Part shown: one piece after another, positions 28,729 through 37,713 of the stretch | Numbering within the stretch: the first letter of the stretch is position 1 | Layout of the letters: each line of letters opens with the position of its first letter | NCBI RefSeq assembly: GCF_016446475.1 | Contig: NZ_JAEHFP010000001.1 | Location: 124,001-188,000, forward strand | DNA from: Paracoccus binzhouensis | GTDB lineage: Bacteria > Pseudomonadota > Alphaproteobacteria > Rhodobacterales > Rhodobacteraceae | Direction: 5' to 3' | DNA length: 64,000 bases | Position numbers and translations under genes: made by a program | Notes under the pieces: generated by a model | The model's database searches: none | What the model saw: only the letters and a program-made list of their open reading frames with translations | What the model was told of the DNA's origin: nothing

Positions 28729-31161
28729 ATGAAGAAACTCGTCGTCATCGGCGCCGGCATGGCCTCGGGCCGCCTGCTGGAGCAGCTGTTCGAGGCCGCG
28801 CCCGGCGCATGGCATGTCACCCTGTTCAACGCCGAGCCGCGCGGCAACTACAACCGGCTGATGCTGTCGCCGGTCCTGTCGGGCGAAAAGACCTATGAGC
28901 AGATCGTCACCCATGACGCGGACTGGTATGCCGCGCATGGCGTCGATTGCCGCTTCGGCGAGCCGGTGGTGCGGATCGACCGCGCCAACCGTGCCGTCTA
29001 TTCCAATTCGGGAGGCGCGCCCTATGACGCGCTGGTCATTGCCACCGGCTCGGCGCCCTTCATCATCCCGGTGCCGGGCAGCGACCTGCCGGGCGTGGTG
29101 ACCTATCGCGACCTCGAGGACACCAACGCCATGATCGAGGCCGGGATCGCCGGCAAGGACGCGGTGGTGATCGGCGGCGGGCTTCTGGGCCTCGAGGCCG
29201 CGGCCGGCATGGCGGCGCGCGGCGCCCGCGTCACCGTCGTCCATCTGATGGGCCACCTGATGGAGCGGCAGCTGGACCCCGCCGCCGGCTACCTGCTGCA
29301 GCGCGACCTTGAGCGGCGCGGCATCAAGGTGCATTGCAAGGGCGCGACCAAGGCGATCCTGGGCCATGACCGCGCCGAGGCGGTGCTACTGGAGGACGGG
29401 ACCGTCCATCCCGCCGACCTGGTCTGCATGGCCGTCGGCATCCGCCCCGAGGTGCGGCTGGCCAATGACGCGCATCTGGAGGTCGAGCGCGGCATCGTCG
29501 TCGACGACGCCCTGCGCACCTCGGACCCGCATATCTTCGCGCTTGGCGAATGCGTCGAGCATCGCGGCCAGGTCTTCGGCCTTGTCGCGCCGCTTTACGA
29601 CCAGGCCAAGGTGCTGGCCCGGACGCTGCTGGGCGAGGAGGCCGAATTCCGCCCGGTCCAGACCGCCACCAAGCTGAAGGTGACCGGCTGCGACCTGTTC
29701 AGCGCCGGCGATTTCGCCGAAGGCGAGGGGCGCGAGGACATCGTGTTCCGCGATCCGGGTCGCGGCATCTACAAGCGGCTGGTGCTGGAAAACGACCGCA
29801 TCGTCGGCGTGGTCATGTATGGCGACACCGCCGATGGCAACTGGTTCTACGGGCTGATGAAGGACGAAACCGACATCAGCGAGATGCGCGACACGCTGAT
29901 CTTCGGCCCGGCCTTCCAGGGGGGGGCCGCGCTGGACCCTATGGCGGCCGTTGCAGCCTTGCCGCCTGAAGCGGAGATCTGCGGCTGCAACGGCGTCTGC
30001 AAGGGCACCATCACCGAGGCGGTGCTGAATGGCGCAACCACGCTCGACGCGGTGCGCGCCTGCACCAAGGCCTCGGGATCCTGCGGCACCTGCACCGGGC
30101 TGGTCGAGCAGGTGATGAAGCTGACCCTGGGCGACGGTTTCGTCGCGCCCGCGCCCGCCGGCATGTGCAAATGCACCGACCACAGCCACGAGGACGTGCG
30201 GCGGCTCATCAAGTCGATGGGGCTGAAGTCGATCCCGGCGGTCATGCAGGAGCTGGGCTGGAAGAGCGTCGGCGGCTGCCATTCCTGCCGTCCGGCGCTG
30301 AACTATTACCTGCTGGCCGAATACCCGCTGGAATACCAGGACGACCGCCAGTCGCGTTTCGTGAACGAAAGGAACCACGCCAACATCCAGAAGGACGGCA
30401 CCTATTCGGTGGTGCCGCGCATGTGGGGCGGCGTCACCACGCCGGCCGAGCTGCGCGCCATCGCCGACGCGGCCGAGAAATACGCCGTGCCCATGGTCAA
30501 GGTCACAGGCGGCCAGCGCATCGACCTGCTGGGCGTGAAGAAAGAGGATCTGCCGCATATGTGGGCCGACCTGAACGCCGCCGGGCTGGTCTCGGGCCAT
30601 GCCTATTCCAAGGGGCTGCGCACGGTGAAGACCTGCGTCGGCAGCGAGTTCTGCCGCTTCGGCACCCAGGATTCCACGGGCCTCGGCATCCGGCTGGAAA
30701 AGCTGCTCTGGGGGTCGTGGACACCGCACAAGGTCAAGCTGGGCGTCTCGGGCTGCCCCAGGAACTGCGCCGAGGCGACCTGCAAGGACGTGGGCGTGAT
30801 CTGCGTCGACAGCGGCTACCAGATCAGCGTCGCCGGCGCCGCCGGGATGGAGGTGAAGGAGACAGAACCCCTGGCCTCGACCCCGTCCGAGGACGAGGCG
30901 GTCGAGATCATCACCGCCTTCGTCCAGCTTTACCGCGAGAACGCGCGCTATCTGGACCGGCCCTACAAATGGGTGGCCAAGGTCGGGCTCGACTGGGTCA
31001 AGGCGCAGATCGGCGACCTGCCCACCCGTCGGGCGCTGGTCGAACGCTTCGAGATCAGCCAGTCGGTCTATCGCAAGGATCCCTGGGCCGAACATTCCAC
31101 CACCACCGAAACGCCCCGCTGGGCGCCCCTTGCCGATCTGACCCTGGAGGCCGCGGAATGA
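28729..31161 (+). CDS. nasB: Assimilatory NADH-dependent nitrite reductase, large subunit NasB
   Basis: This 810-residue flavo-siroheme enzyme reduces nitrite to ammonium with six electrons. In order it has an FAD/NAD(P)-binding reductase region (KKLVVIGAGMASGRLLEQLF; DAVVIGGGLLGLEAAAG), a BFD-like [2Fe-2S] domain (CGCNGVCKGTI and GSCGTCTGLVEQ, about residues 417-460), and the sulfite/nitrite reductase domains with the siroheme/[4Fe-4S] cysteines in TCVGSEFCRFGTQDSTG and GVSGCPRNCAEATCKDVG. AAAGGAG precedes the ATG. It overlaps nasG by 4 bases. Confidence 0.97.
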   Translation: MKKLVVIGAGMASGRLLEQLFEAAPGAWHVTLFNAEPRGNYNRLMLSPVLSGEKTYEQIVTHDADWYAAHGVDCRFGEPVVRIDRANRAVYSNSGGAPYDALVIATGSAPFIIPVPGSDLPGVVTYRDLEDTNAMIEAGIAGKDAVVIGGGLLGLEAAAGMAARGARVTVVHLMGHLMERQLDPAAGYLLQRDLERRGIKVHCKGATKAILGHDRAEAVLLEDGTVHPADLVCMAVGIRPEVRLANDAHLEVERGIVVDDALRTSDPHIFALGECVEHRGQVFGLVAPLYDQAKVLARTLLGEEAEFRPVQTATKLKVTGCDLFSAGDFAEGEGREDIVFRDPGRGIYKRLVLENDRIVGVVMYGDTADGNWFYGLMKDETDISEMRDTLIFGPAFQGGAALDPMAAVAALPPEAEICGCNGVCKGTITEAVLNGATTLDAVRACTKASGSCGTCTGLVEQVMKLTLGDGFVAPAPAGMCKCTDHSHEDVRRLIKSMGLKSIPAVMQELGWKSVGGCHSCRPALNYYLLAEYPLEYQDDRQSRFVNERNHANIQKDGTYSVVPRMWGGVTTPAELRAIADAAEKYAVPMVKVTGGQRIDLLGVKKEDLPHMWADLNAAGLVSGHAYSKGLRTVKTCVGSEFCRFGTQDSTGLGIRLEKLLWGSWTPHKVKLGVSGCPRNCAEATCKDVGVICVDSGYQISVAGAAGMEVKETEPLASTPSEDEAVEIITAFVQLYRENARYLDRPYKWVAKVGLDWVKAQIGDLPTRRALVERFEISQSVYRKDPWAEHSTTTETPRWAPLADLTLEAAE

Positions 31162-31493
31162 CCATCTTTGTCGATATCGGAGCCCTCGAGGACATCCCCC
31201 GCCAGGGCGCGCGGGTGATCCGCACCGCGCAGGGCTGCGTCGCGGTGTTCCGCACCCTGGACGACCGGGTCTTTGCCCTGGACGACCGCTGCCCGCACAA
31301 GGGCGGCCCGCTGTCCGAGGGCATCGTGCATGGCGATCGCGTCACCTGCCCGCTGCACAACTGGGTCTTCGACATGAATTCGGGGTCCGCGCAGGGCGCC
31401 GACCAGGGCCAGGTCCGCACCTGGCCCGTGCGCGTCGACCGGGGCCGGATCCTGATCGGCGCCGAACTCGTCTCCCGCTCGAACGCTGCCTGA
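31158..31493 (+). CDS. nasG: Rieske-type ferredoxin NasG (small subunit)
   Basis: This 111-residue Rieske [2Fe-2S] protein has the cluster ligands in DRCPHKGGPLSEG and TCPLHNWVFDMN. It resembles the NirD small subunit. In P. denitrificans NasG transfers electrons between the NADH-oxidising nitrite reductase NasB and the nitrate reductase NasC. The start is the ATG at 31158, overlapping the nasB stop. Confidence 0.95.
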   Translation: MTIFVDIGALEDIPRQGARVIRTAQGCVAVFRTLDDRVFALDDRCPHKGGPLSEGIVHGDRVTCPLHNWVFDMNSGSAQGADQGQVRTWPVRVDRGRILIGAELVSRSNAA

Positions 31494-31505
31494 AGGAGCT
31501 GCATC

Positions 31506-32348
31506 ATGTCCTATGTCAATCCTGCCGATTTCGCGAAGAAGATGATCGATGCCGGCGAGGCCAAGGTCTTCATGTCCACCAAGGACACGCTGATCCGCGC
31601 CTATATGGCCGGGGCGATCCTGGCGCTGGCCGCCGCCTTTGCCGTCACCGTCACCGTGAACACCGGCGAGCCGCTGCTCGGCGCGCTGCTGTTCCCGGTC
31701 GGCTTCTGCATGCTCTACCTGCTGGGCTTCGACCTGCTGACGGGCGTGTTCACGCTGGTGCCGCTGGCGTTGATCGACCGGCGCCCGGGGGTGACGGTCC
31801 AGGGCATGCTGCGCAACTGGGGCCTGGTGTTTGCCGGCAATTTCGCCGGCGCCTTCACCGTCGCGGTCTTCATGGCGATCATCGTCACCTTCGGCTTTTC
31901 CGAGGCCCCGAACGCCGTCGGCGAAAAGATCGGCCATATCGGCGAGGGACGGACGCTTGGCTATGCCGCGCATGGCGCGGCGGGGATGCTGACGCTGTTC
32001 ATCCGCGCGGTCATGTGCAACTGGATGGTCTCGACCGGGGTGGTGGCGGCGATGATGTCCACCAGCGTCTCGGGCAAGGTCATCGCCATGTGGATGCCGA
32101 TCCTGGTGTTCTTCTACATGGGGTTCGAGCATTCCATCGTGAACATGTTCCTGTTCCCGGCGGGCCTTTTGCTGGGCGGCCAGTTCACCATCGCCGATTA
32201 CCTGCTCTGGAACGAGATCCCGACCGTGCTGGGCAACCTGGTCGGCGGCCTGACCTTTGTCGGCGCGATGATCTATGCCACGCATCACAAGACCTCGCCC
32301 CGGCGCGAGCCCGAGGCCGCCGAGCCCGTCCCGGTCGCCGCCGAATGA
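31506..32348 (+). CDS. nasH: Formate/nitrite (FNT) channel NasH
   Basis: This 280-residue FNT-family membrane protein has six or seven helices. Characteristic stretches are FDLLTGVFTLVPLAL, NWGLVFAGNFAGAFTVAVF, CNWMVSTGVVAAMMS and GFEHSIVNMFLFPAGLLLGG, the last with the pore His. It probably carries nitrite in either direction across the inner membrane. AAGGAGC precedes the ATG, and the end overlaps nasC by 4 bases. Confidence 0.95.
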   Translation: MSYVNPADFAKKMIDAGEAKVFMSTKDTLIRAYMAGAILALAAAFAVTVTVNTGEPLLGALLFPVGFCMLYLLGFDLLTGVFTLVPLALIDRRPGVTVQGMLRNWGLVFAGNFAGAFTVAVFMAIIVTFGFSEAPNAVGEKIGHIGEGRTLGYAAHGAAGMLTLFIRAVMCNWMVSTGVVAAMMSTSVSGKVIAMWMPILVFFYMGFEHSIVNMFLFPAGLLLGGQFTIADYLLWNEIPTVLGNLVGGLTFVGAMIYATHHKTSPRREPEAAEPVPVAAE

Positions 32349-34960
32349 GCGTCGCCATGCAGACCATCCGCACCACCTGTCCCTATTGCGGCGTGGGTTG
32401 CGGCGTGCTGGCGACGCCCGACGGCAGGGGCGGGCTGGGCATCGCGGGCGACCCCGATCATCCGGCAAACCGGGGCCGGCTTTGCGTCAAGGGCGCGGCG
32501 CTTGGCGAGACGGTCGCCCATGCCGGCCGGCTGCTTGCCCCGCGCATCCATGGCCGCGAGGCCGGCTGGGACGAGGCGCTGGACCTGGTCGCGCGCCGGT
32601 TTTCCGAAACCATCGCCGAGCACGGGCCGGATTCGGTCGGCTTCTATGTCTCGGGGCAGCTGCTGACCGAGGATTACTATGTCGCCAACAAGCTGATGAA
32701 GGGCTTCATCGGTTCGGGCAACATCGACACCAATTCGCGGCTCTGCATGGCTTCGGCGGTGGCGGGGCACCGGCGGGCCTTCGGCACCGACACGGTACCG
32801 GGGCTCTACGAGGATCTGGAGCTGGCCGATACCGTGGTGCTGGTCGGCTCGAACCTGGCCTGGTGCCATCCGGTGCTTTACCAGCGGCTGGCCGCGGCGC
32901 GCGAGGCGCGGGGCACGCGGGTCGTGGTGGTCGATCCGCGCCGCACCGCAAGCTGCGACATCGCCGACCTGCACCTGCCGCTGGCGCCGGGTTCGGATGC
33001 GGCGCTGTTCAACCTGCTTCTGGCGGAAATCGGGAGGAGATCAGAGAATTGCGCCGATAACCTGGAAGGAATCGAGGATGCCATGGCTGCTGCGCGCCAG
33101 ACGCTGCCCTCGGCCACCGGGCTGGCGCACAGCCAGATCAGGCAGTTCCTCGACCACTGGCTGCACAGCGACAAGGTGGTGACGGTCTGGTCGCAGGGCG
33201 TGAACCAGTCCGACAGCGGCACAGACAAGGTGAATGCGATCCTGAACTGCCACCTGGCCAGCGGCCGCATCGGCCGGCCCGGCATGGGCCCGTTCAGCGT
33301 CACCGGCCAGCCCAACGCCATGGGCGGGCGCGAGGTCGGCGGGCTGGCCAACATGCTGGCCTGCCACCTGGAGATCGAGAACCCCGCGCATCGCGCGGCA
33401 GTGCGCGCCTTCTGGAACGCGCCGCGCATGGCCGAGCGGCCGGGGCTGAAGGCCGTGGACATGTTCCGCGCCGTCGAGGACGGCCGGATCAAGGCGCTGT
33501 GGATCATCTGCACCAACCCCGCCGTCACCATGCCTGAGGCCGATCGCGTCGCCCGCGCCATCGCCGGCTGCGATTTCGTCGTGGTCTCGGACATCATGGC
33601 ACGGACCGACACCACGCGGCTGGCGCATGTGGCCCTGCCGGCGACCGGCTGGGGCGAAAAGGACGGCACGGTGACGAATTCCGAGCGCCGCATCAGCCGC
33701 CAGCGCCGGACGCTGGCCCCCGCCGGGCAGGCGCGCGACGACTGGCGCATCCTGGCCGAGGTCGGGCGCCGCATGGGCTGGGCCCAGGCTTTCGGCTGGA
33801 CCAGCCCGGCCGAGGTCTTTGCCGAACACGCGGCGCTGTCCGGCGTCGCAGGCGGTCTGGGCAGCGATTTCGACATCTCGGCCCATGCCGGCATCACCGC
33901 GGCGGAATATGACGCGCTGCAACCCTTCCTGTGGCCGCATTCGGCGGCCAGGCAGGGCGGGCGGTTCTTTGGCGACGGGCGGTTTCATACGCCCTCGGGC
34001 CGGGGGCGGATGGTCGCGGTCACGCCGCGCGCGCCGCAGCCGGTCGGCGGGGATCATCCGTTCCGGCTGAACACCGGCCGGGTGCGCGACCATTGGCACA
34101 GCATGACCCGCACCGGCCTGTCGCCGCGCCTGTCCCGCCACCTGGCCGAGCCCTTCCTGGAGCTGCACCCAAGCGACGCGGCCCGGCTGGGCCTGGCCCC
34201 CGCCAGCCTGGCCGAGGTCGAAAGCCCGCATGGCCGCGCGGTGCTGCGGGTGCTGGTCAGCGACCGGGTGGCGCCGGGCCATCCCTTCGCGCCGATGCAC
34301 TGGACGGGCGAGACCGCGCCCTCGGGTCGGGTCGATGCGCTGGTTCCGGGTGCTGTCGATCCGGTCTCGGGCCAGCCGGCGCTGAAATCGGCGGCGGTGG
34401 CGATCCGGCCCTTTGCCGCGCGCTGGTTCGGCTTTGCCGTCTCGGCCGGCCGGATCAGGCCGGATTGCGCCTATTGGGCGCGGGCCACGCTGCCAAGGGG
34501 AGAGCAGGCCGAACTGGCCGGGCTGGAGGTGCCGCAGGACTGGACCGCCCATGCCCGCGCGCTGTTCGGCCTGTCAGGCGAGCCGCTGGCGCTGCTCGAC
34601 CGCGCCCGCGGACAGGTTCGGCTGGCCTTCCTGCGCGAGGGCCGGCTGCAGGCGGCGCTGTTCGTGGCGCCCGGGCCGGTGGGCCTGTCGCGCAGCCATG
34701 TCGCGGCGCTGCTGGGAGAGGAGGGCGCGGGCGCGCTGGCCGGCCGTCCCGGCGCCGACCGCCCGGACGAGGGCGCGCTGGTCTGCGCCTGTTTCGGCAT
34801 CGGCGTGAACAGCATCGTGCAGGCCATCGCCAGCCGGCGCCTGACCTCGGTCGAGGCGGTGGGGCAGGCGCTGCGGGCGGGCACGAATTGCGGCTCGTGC
34901 CGCCCCGAGATCCGGGCGCTGCTGGATGCCGGCACCGCCTGCCGGGCTGCGGCCGAGTAG
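32345..34960 (+). CDS. nasC: Assimilatory nitrate reductase NasC (molybdenum, Fe-S)
   Basis: This 871-residue cytoplasmic molybdoenzyme reduces nitrate to nitrite. The N-terminal [4Fe-4S] site is TTCPYCGVGCGV plus RLCVKG. The Mo-bisMGD region includes NIDTNSRLCMASAV, WSQGVNQSDSGT and TGQPNAMGGREVGGLANML. A C-terminal BFD-like domain (about residues 812-865, CACFGIGVNSI and GTNCGSCRPE) adds a second Fe-S site, as in some assimilatory enzymes. It takes electrons from NasB through NasG. It is the last gene of the nas operon; no clear terminator follows before the Pho boxes. Confidence 0.97.
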   Translation: MSVAMQTIRTTCPYCGVGCGVLATPDGRGGLGIAGDPDHPANRGRLCVKGAALGETVAHAGRLLAPRIHGREAGWDEALDLVARRFSETIAEHGPDSVGFYVSGQLLTEDYYVANKLMKGFIGSGNIDTNSRLCMASAVAGHRRAFGTDTVPGLYEDLELADTVVLVGSNLAWCHPVLYQRLAAAREARGTRVVVVDPRRTASCDIADLHLPLAPGSDAALFNLLLAEIGRRSENCADNLEGIEDAMAAARQTLPSATGLAHSQIRQFLDHWLHSDKVVTVWSQGVNQSDSGTDKVNAILNCHLASGRIGRPGMGPFSVTGQPNAMGGREVGGLANMLACHLEIENPAHRAAVRAFWNAPRMAERPGLKAVDMFRAVEDGRIKALWIICTNPAVTMPEADRVARAIAGCDFVVVSDIMARTDTTRLAHVALPATGWGEKDGTVTNSERRISRQRRTLAPAGQARDDWRILAEVGRRMGWAQAFGWTSPAEVFAEHAALSGVAGGLGSDFDISAHAGITAAEYDALQPFLWPHSAARQGGRFFGDGRFHTPSGRGRMVAVTPRAPQPVGGDHPFRLNTGRVRDHWHSMTRTGLSPRLSRHLAEPFLELHPSDAARLGLAPASLAEVESPHGRAVLRVLVSDRVAPGHPFAPMHWTGETAPSGRVDALVPGAVDPVSGQPALKSAAVAIRPFAARWFGFAVSAGRIRPDCAYWARATLPRGEQAELAGLEVPQDWTAHARALFGLSGEPLALLDRARGQVRLAFLREGRLQAALFVAPGPVGLSRSHVAALLGEEGAGALAGRPGADRPDEGALVCACFGIGVNSIVQAIASRRLTSVEAVGQALRAGTNCGSCRPEIRALLDAGTACRAAAE

Positions 34961-34961
34961 A

Positions 34962-35001
34962 CTGTCACGAAGATATCACGGCTCTGCCACGAAAGCGTTA
35001 C
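34962..35001 (+). promoter_or_regulatory. Tandem Pho boxes upstream of phoA
   Basis: Four 7-mers separated by 4-bp spacers: CTGTCAC-GAAG-ATATCAC-GGCT-CTGCCAC-GAAA-GCGTTAC, giving an 11-bp period. This is the arrangement of PhoB half-sites (consensus CTGTCAT). It begins one base after the nasC stop and ends 64 bp before the phosphatase ATG. Confidence 0.75.
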
Positions 35002-35060
35002 CCGGGGGGTTTAGGCGGGGCGTCGCGCCGCCCGGCGCAAGGACCGAGAAACCCCCGGGG
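35001..35060 (+). promoter_or_regulatory. Inverted repeat over the phoA ribosome binding region
   Basis: CCCGGGGGGTTT (35001-35012) can pair with AAACCCCCGGGG (35049-35060) with one mismatch. The downstream arm includes part of the purine-rich CGGGGGA before the ATG at 35066. It might limit translation, or it may only reflect base composition. Confidence 0.35.
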
Positions 35061-35065
35061 GACCC

Positions 35066-36577
35066 ATGAAATTCCAACTCCGCTCGCTGATGGCAGGCGC
35101 ATCGCTTCTGGTGCTGGCCACGGCCGCCGTCGCGCAGGACAATGTGCTGCAGGCCGAGGATTCCTATTTCACCGCCGCCAAGGCCGAGCTGGCCCGGAAG
35201 ATCGCCGACCAGCCGAATGTCGGCCGGGCCAAGAACGTCGTGCTGTTCGTGGTGGACGGGCTGTCGGTGCCGACCATCACCGCCGCGCGTATCTACGAGG
35301 GCCAGAGCCGCGGCGTGGACGGGGAATCGAACGTGCTTTCCTTCGAGGAACTGCTGCCCTACACGGCGCTGTCCAAGACCTATACCCATGACAGCCAGGT
35401 GGCCGATTCGGCGCCGACCGCGACGGCCATCGTCTCGGGCGTGAAGTCCCTGAACGGCACCATCGGCGTGACGCAGCAGGTCAAGGTCGAGGATTGCGCC
35501 AGCCAGAAGGGCGCCGAGGTCACGACGCTGTTCGAGCTGGCCGAGACCGCGGGCCTTTCGACCGGCATCATCTCAACTGCGCGCATCACCCATGCGACGC
35601 CCGCCGCCACCTATGCCAAGGTCGCGGGCCGCGACTGGGAGGCCGACAAGGACCTGCCCGAGGAAGCGGTGCGGAACGGCTGCAAGGACATCGCCGCGCA
35701 GCTGGTGGATTGGCCGGCGGGCGACGGGTTCGAGGTCGTCCTGGGCGGCGGCCGCGGCAATTTCATGCTGGAAAGCCAGCAGGACCCCGAGGATGAGACC
35801 AGGACCGGCGCGCGCAAGGACCGCGACCTGATCGCCGAGTGGAAGGCGCGCCACAACGACGGCGCCTATGTCTGGAACAAGCAGGAATTCGACGCGGTCG
35901 ATCCGGCCGGCACCGGCAAGCTCCTGGGCCTCTTCAACGCGAGCCACATGCAGTACGAGGCGGATCGCGAGAAGGATGCCGGCGGCGAGCCCTCGCTGGC
36001 CGAGATGTCGGTCAAGGCCATCGACATGCTCTCGAAGAACGAGAACGGCTATGTGCTGATGATCGAGGGTGGTCGCGTCGACCACGCCCATCACGCCGGC
36101 AATGCCGCCCGCGCGCTGACCGACACGGTCGCGGTGGCCGAGGCGGTGAAGGCGGTCTACGGCAAGGTCGACCCGGCCGAGACGCTGATCATCCTGACCG
36201 CCGACCACAGCCATGTCTTCTCGATCGCCGGCTATCCGGCGCGCAACAACCCGATCCTGGGCATCGCGGGGCAGGGCGACGACGGCAAGCCCTATACGAC
36301 GCTGGGCTACATGAACGGCCCCGGCGCCCGCCTGGACGAGCCGCGCGCCGACCTGACCGGCGTCGACACCACCGATCTCGACTTCCTGCAGCAGGCGCTG
36401 GTGCCGCTGGGCGAAAGCGAGACCCATGCCGGCGACGATGTGGCGATCTTCGCGCAAGGCCCCTGGGCGCATCTGTTCCACGGCGTGGTCGAGCAGAACC
36501 TGATCTATCACGTCATGGAACATGCGACCGGCCTGGCCAGCCGGGCCGCGCTGGCCACCAGCCAGGCGGCGAAGTGA
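35066..36577 (+). CDS. phoA: Alkaline phosphatase (PhoA type)
   Basis: This 503-residue protein has a signal peptide (MKFQLRSLMAGASLLVLATAAVAQ, likely cut after Ala-Val-Ala) and the alkaline phosphatase fold. The catalytic serine is in HDSQVADSAPTATAIVSG. Metal-binding regions are VVLFVVDGLSV, MIEGGRVDHAHHAGN and LTADHSHVFS. It would release phosphate from organic esters in the periplasm. The Pho-box array directly upstream indicates control by PhoB under phosphate limitation. Confidence 0.95.
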   Translation: MKFQLRSLMAGASLLVLATAAVAQDNVLQAEDSYFTAAKAELARKIADQPNVGRAKNVVLFVVDGLSVPTITAARIYEGQSRGVDGESNVLSFEELLPYTALSKTYTHDSQVADSAPTATAIVSGVKSLNGTIGVTQQVKVEDCASQKGAEVTTLFELAETAGLSTGIISTARITHATPAATYAKVAGRDWEADKDLPEEAVRNGCKDIAAQLVDWPAGDGFEVVLGGGRGNFMLESQQDPEDETRTGARKDRDLIAEWKARHNDGAYVWNKQEFDAVDPAGTGKLLGLFNASHMQYEADREKDAGGEPSLAEMSVKAIDMLSKNENGYVLMIEGGRVDHAHHAGNAARALTDTVAVAEAVKAVYGKVDPAETLIILTADHSHVFSIAGYPARNNPILGIAGQGDDGKPYTTLGYMNGPGARLDEPRADLTGVDTTDLDFLQQALVPLGESETHAGDDVAIFAQGPWAHLFHGVVEQNLIYHVMEHATGLASRAALATSQAAK

Positions 36578-36631
36578 TCCACGGGCGCCGCCGGGTCAGC
36601 CGGCGGCGCATCCCTTCCGACGGATGATGCC

Positions 36632-37057
36632 ATGAACCGCCGCGCCCTGCTGACCGCCTCGCTGCTGATGCCGCTTCTGCCCCGCGGCGCGCTGGCCGCG
36701 CCCGAGGCGCTGAAGTTCCGCGACCTTTACGTCCGCGGCCGCCAGCTGACGCCGCGCGCTGCCGCGCTGGCCGGGCAGGAGGTGACGATGATCGGCTACA
36801 TGGCGCCGCCGCTGAAGCCCGAGATCGACTTCTTCGTGCTGACCAAGCTGCCCATGTCCACCTGCCCGTTCTGCGAGACCGAGGCGCAATGGCCCGACGA
36901 CATCGTGCTGGCGCTGACCGACCATCCGGTGCGCCCGGTGCGCTATACCGACCTGATCCGGGCGACGGGCATCTTCGAGACCGGCTTTCAGACCGATCCC
37001 GAGACCGGCTTCATCAGCTTCCTGCGCCTGCGCGGCACCCGCTACGAGAAGCTGTGA
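36632..37057 (+). CDS. Exported small protein, DUF3299-like, of the ABC module
   Basis: This 141-residue protein has an N-terminal signal (MNRRALLTASLLMPLLPRGALA) and a small beta-rich domain with VTMIGYMAPPLKPEIDFFVL and STCPFCETEAQWPDD, the latter a CxxC-type pair. It resembles the DUF3299 family by eye. The gene is joined to the ATPase gene by a one-base stop/start overlap (TGATG). The link to an ABC ATPase and FtsX-like permease suggests a periplasmic partner of that system. The biochemical role is unknown. Confidence 0.75.
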   Translation: MNRRALLTASLLMPLLPRGALAAPEALKFRDLYVRGRQLTPRAAALAGQEVTMIGYMAPPLKPEIDFFVLTKLPMSTCPFCETEAQWPDDIVLALTDHPVRPVRYTDLIRATGIFETGFQTDPETGFISFLRLRGTRYEKL

Positions 37058-37713
37058 TGGCGCGGCTTTCGGTGCGCGGCCTGCGCCATGCCTTCGCTGC
37101 CGGGCCGGTGGTGGCGCTGGAGGCGCTGGAGCTGGAGCCGGGCCGGTTGACGGTTCTGACCGGCCCCTCCGGCTCGGGCAAGACCACGCTGCTCTACCTG
37201 CTCTCGGGGCTGATCCGGCCGCAGGCGGGGGCGGTGGTCTGGGACGGGGTGGACCTGGCGCGGCTGCCCGAGCGCGCCCGCGACCGCTGGCGGCGCGGCA
37301 ATGCCGGCTTCGTCTTTCAGGATTTCCACCTGCTGCCCGAGCTTTCGCCCCTGCAGAACGTGCTGATGCCGGCGCGCTTCGCCGCCTTCTCGGCCCGGCG
37401 CCATGCCGGGCGGGGGGCCGAGCTGTTGCGGCGTTTCGGCGTGCCCGACCGCCGCCGCGTCGCCCTGCTGTCGCGGGGCGAACGGCAGCGCACCGCGCTG
37501 GCCCGCGCCCTGCTGCTGGACCCGGCGGTGGTCTTTGCCGACGAGCCGACGGCCAGCCTGGACGCCGCGGCCGGGCGGGGGGTGGCCGAGGCGCTGCAGG
37601 CGCTGGCGGCCGAGGGGCGCTGCGTCATCGCCGCCAGCCACGATCCCGACCTGATCGCGCTGGCCGGGCGCCGCCTGCATCTGGAACATGGCCGGATCGA
37701 GGTCTTCGCATGA
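37057..37713 (+). CDS. ABC transporter ATP-binding protein, LolD/MacB-like
   Basis: This 218-residue ATPase has the Walker A TGPSGSGKTT, Q-loop FQDFHLLPELSPLQNV, a signature helix LLSRGERQRTALARALL, Walker B VVFADEPT and the switch His in ASHD. The ABC signature is LSRGE rather than LSGGQ, a deviation tolerated in some members of this family. It overlaps the permease gene by 4 bases, so the two form a pair. The LolD/MacB-like class usually drives mechanotransmission rather than solute import. Confidence 0.92.
   Translation: MARLSVRGLRHAFAAGPVVALEALELEPGRLTVLTGPSGSGKTTLLYLLSGLIRPQAGAVVWDGVDLARLPERARDRWRRGNAGFVFQDFHLLPELSPLQNVLMPARFAAFSARRHAGRGAELLRRFGVPDRRRVALLSRGERQRTALARALLLDPAVVFADEPTASLDAAAGRGVAEALQALAAEGRCVIAASHDPDLIALAGRRLHLEHGRIEVFA

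Noticed and set aside
29386-31095. Minus-strand open frame of 569 codons opposite nasB
   Set aside because: Same G+C-driven artefact, with no recognisable domain.
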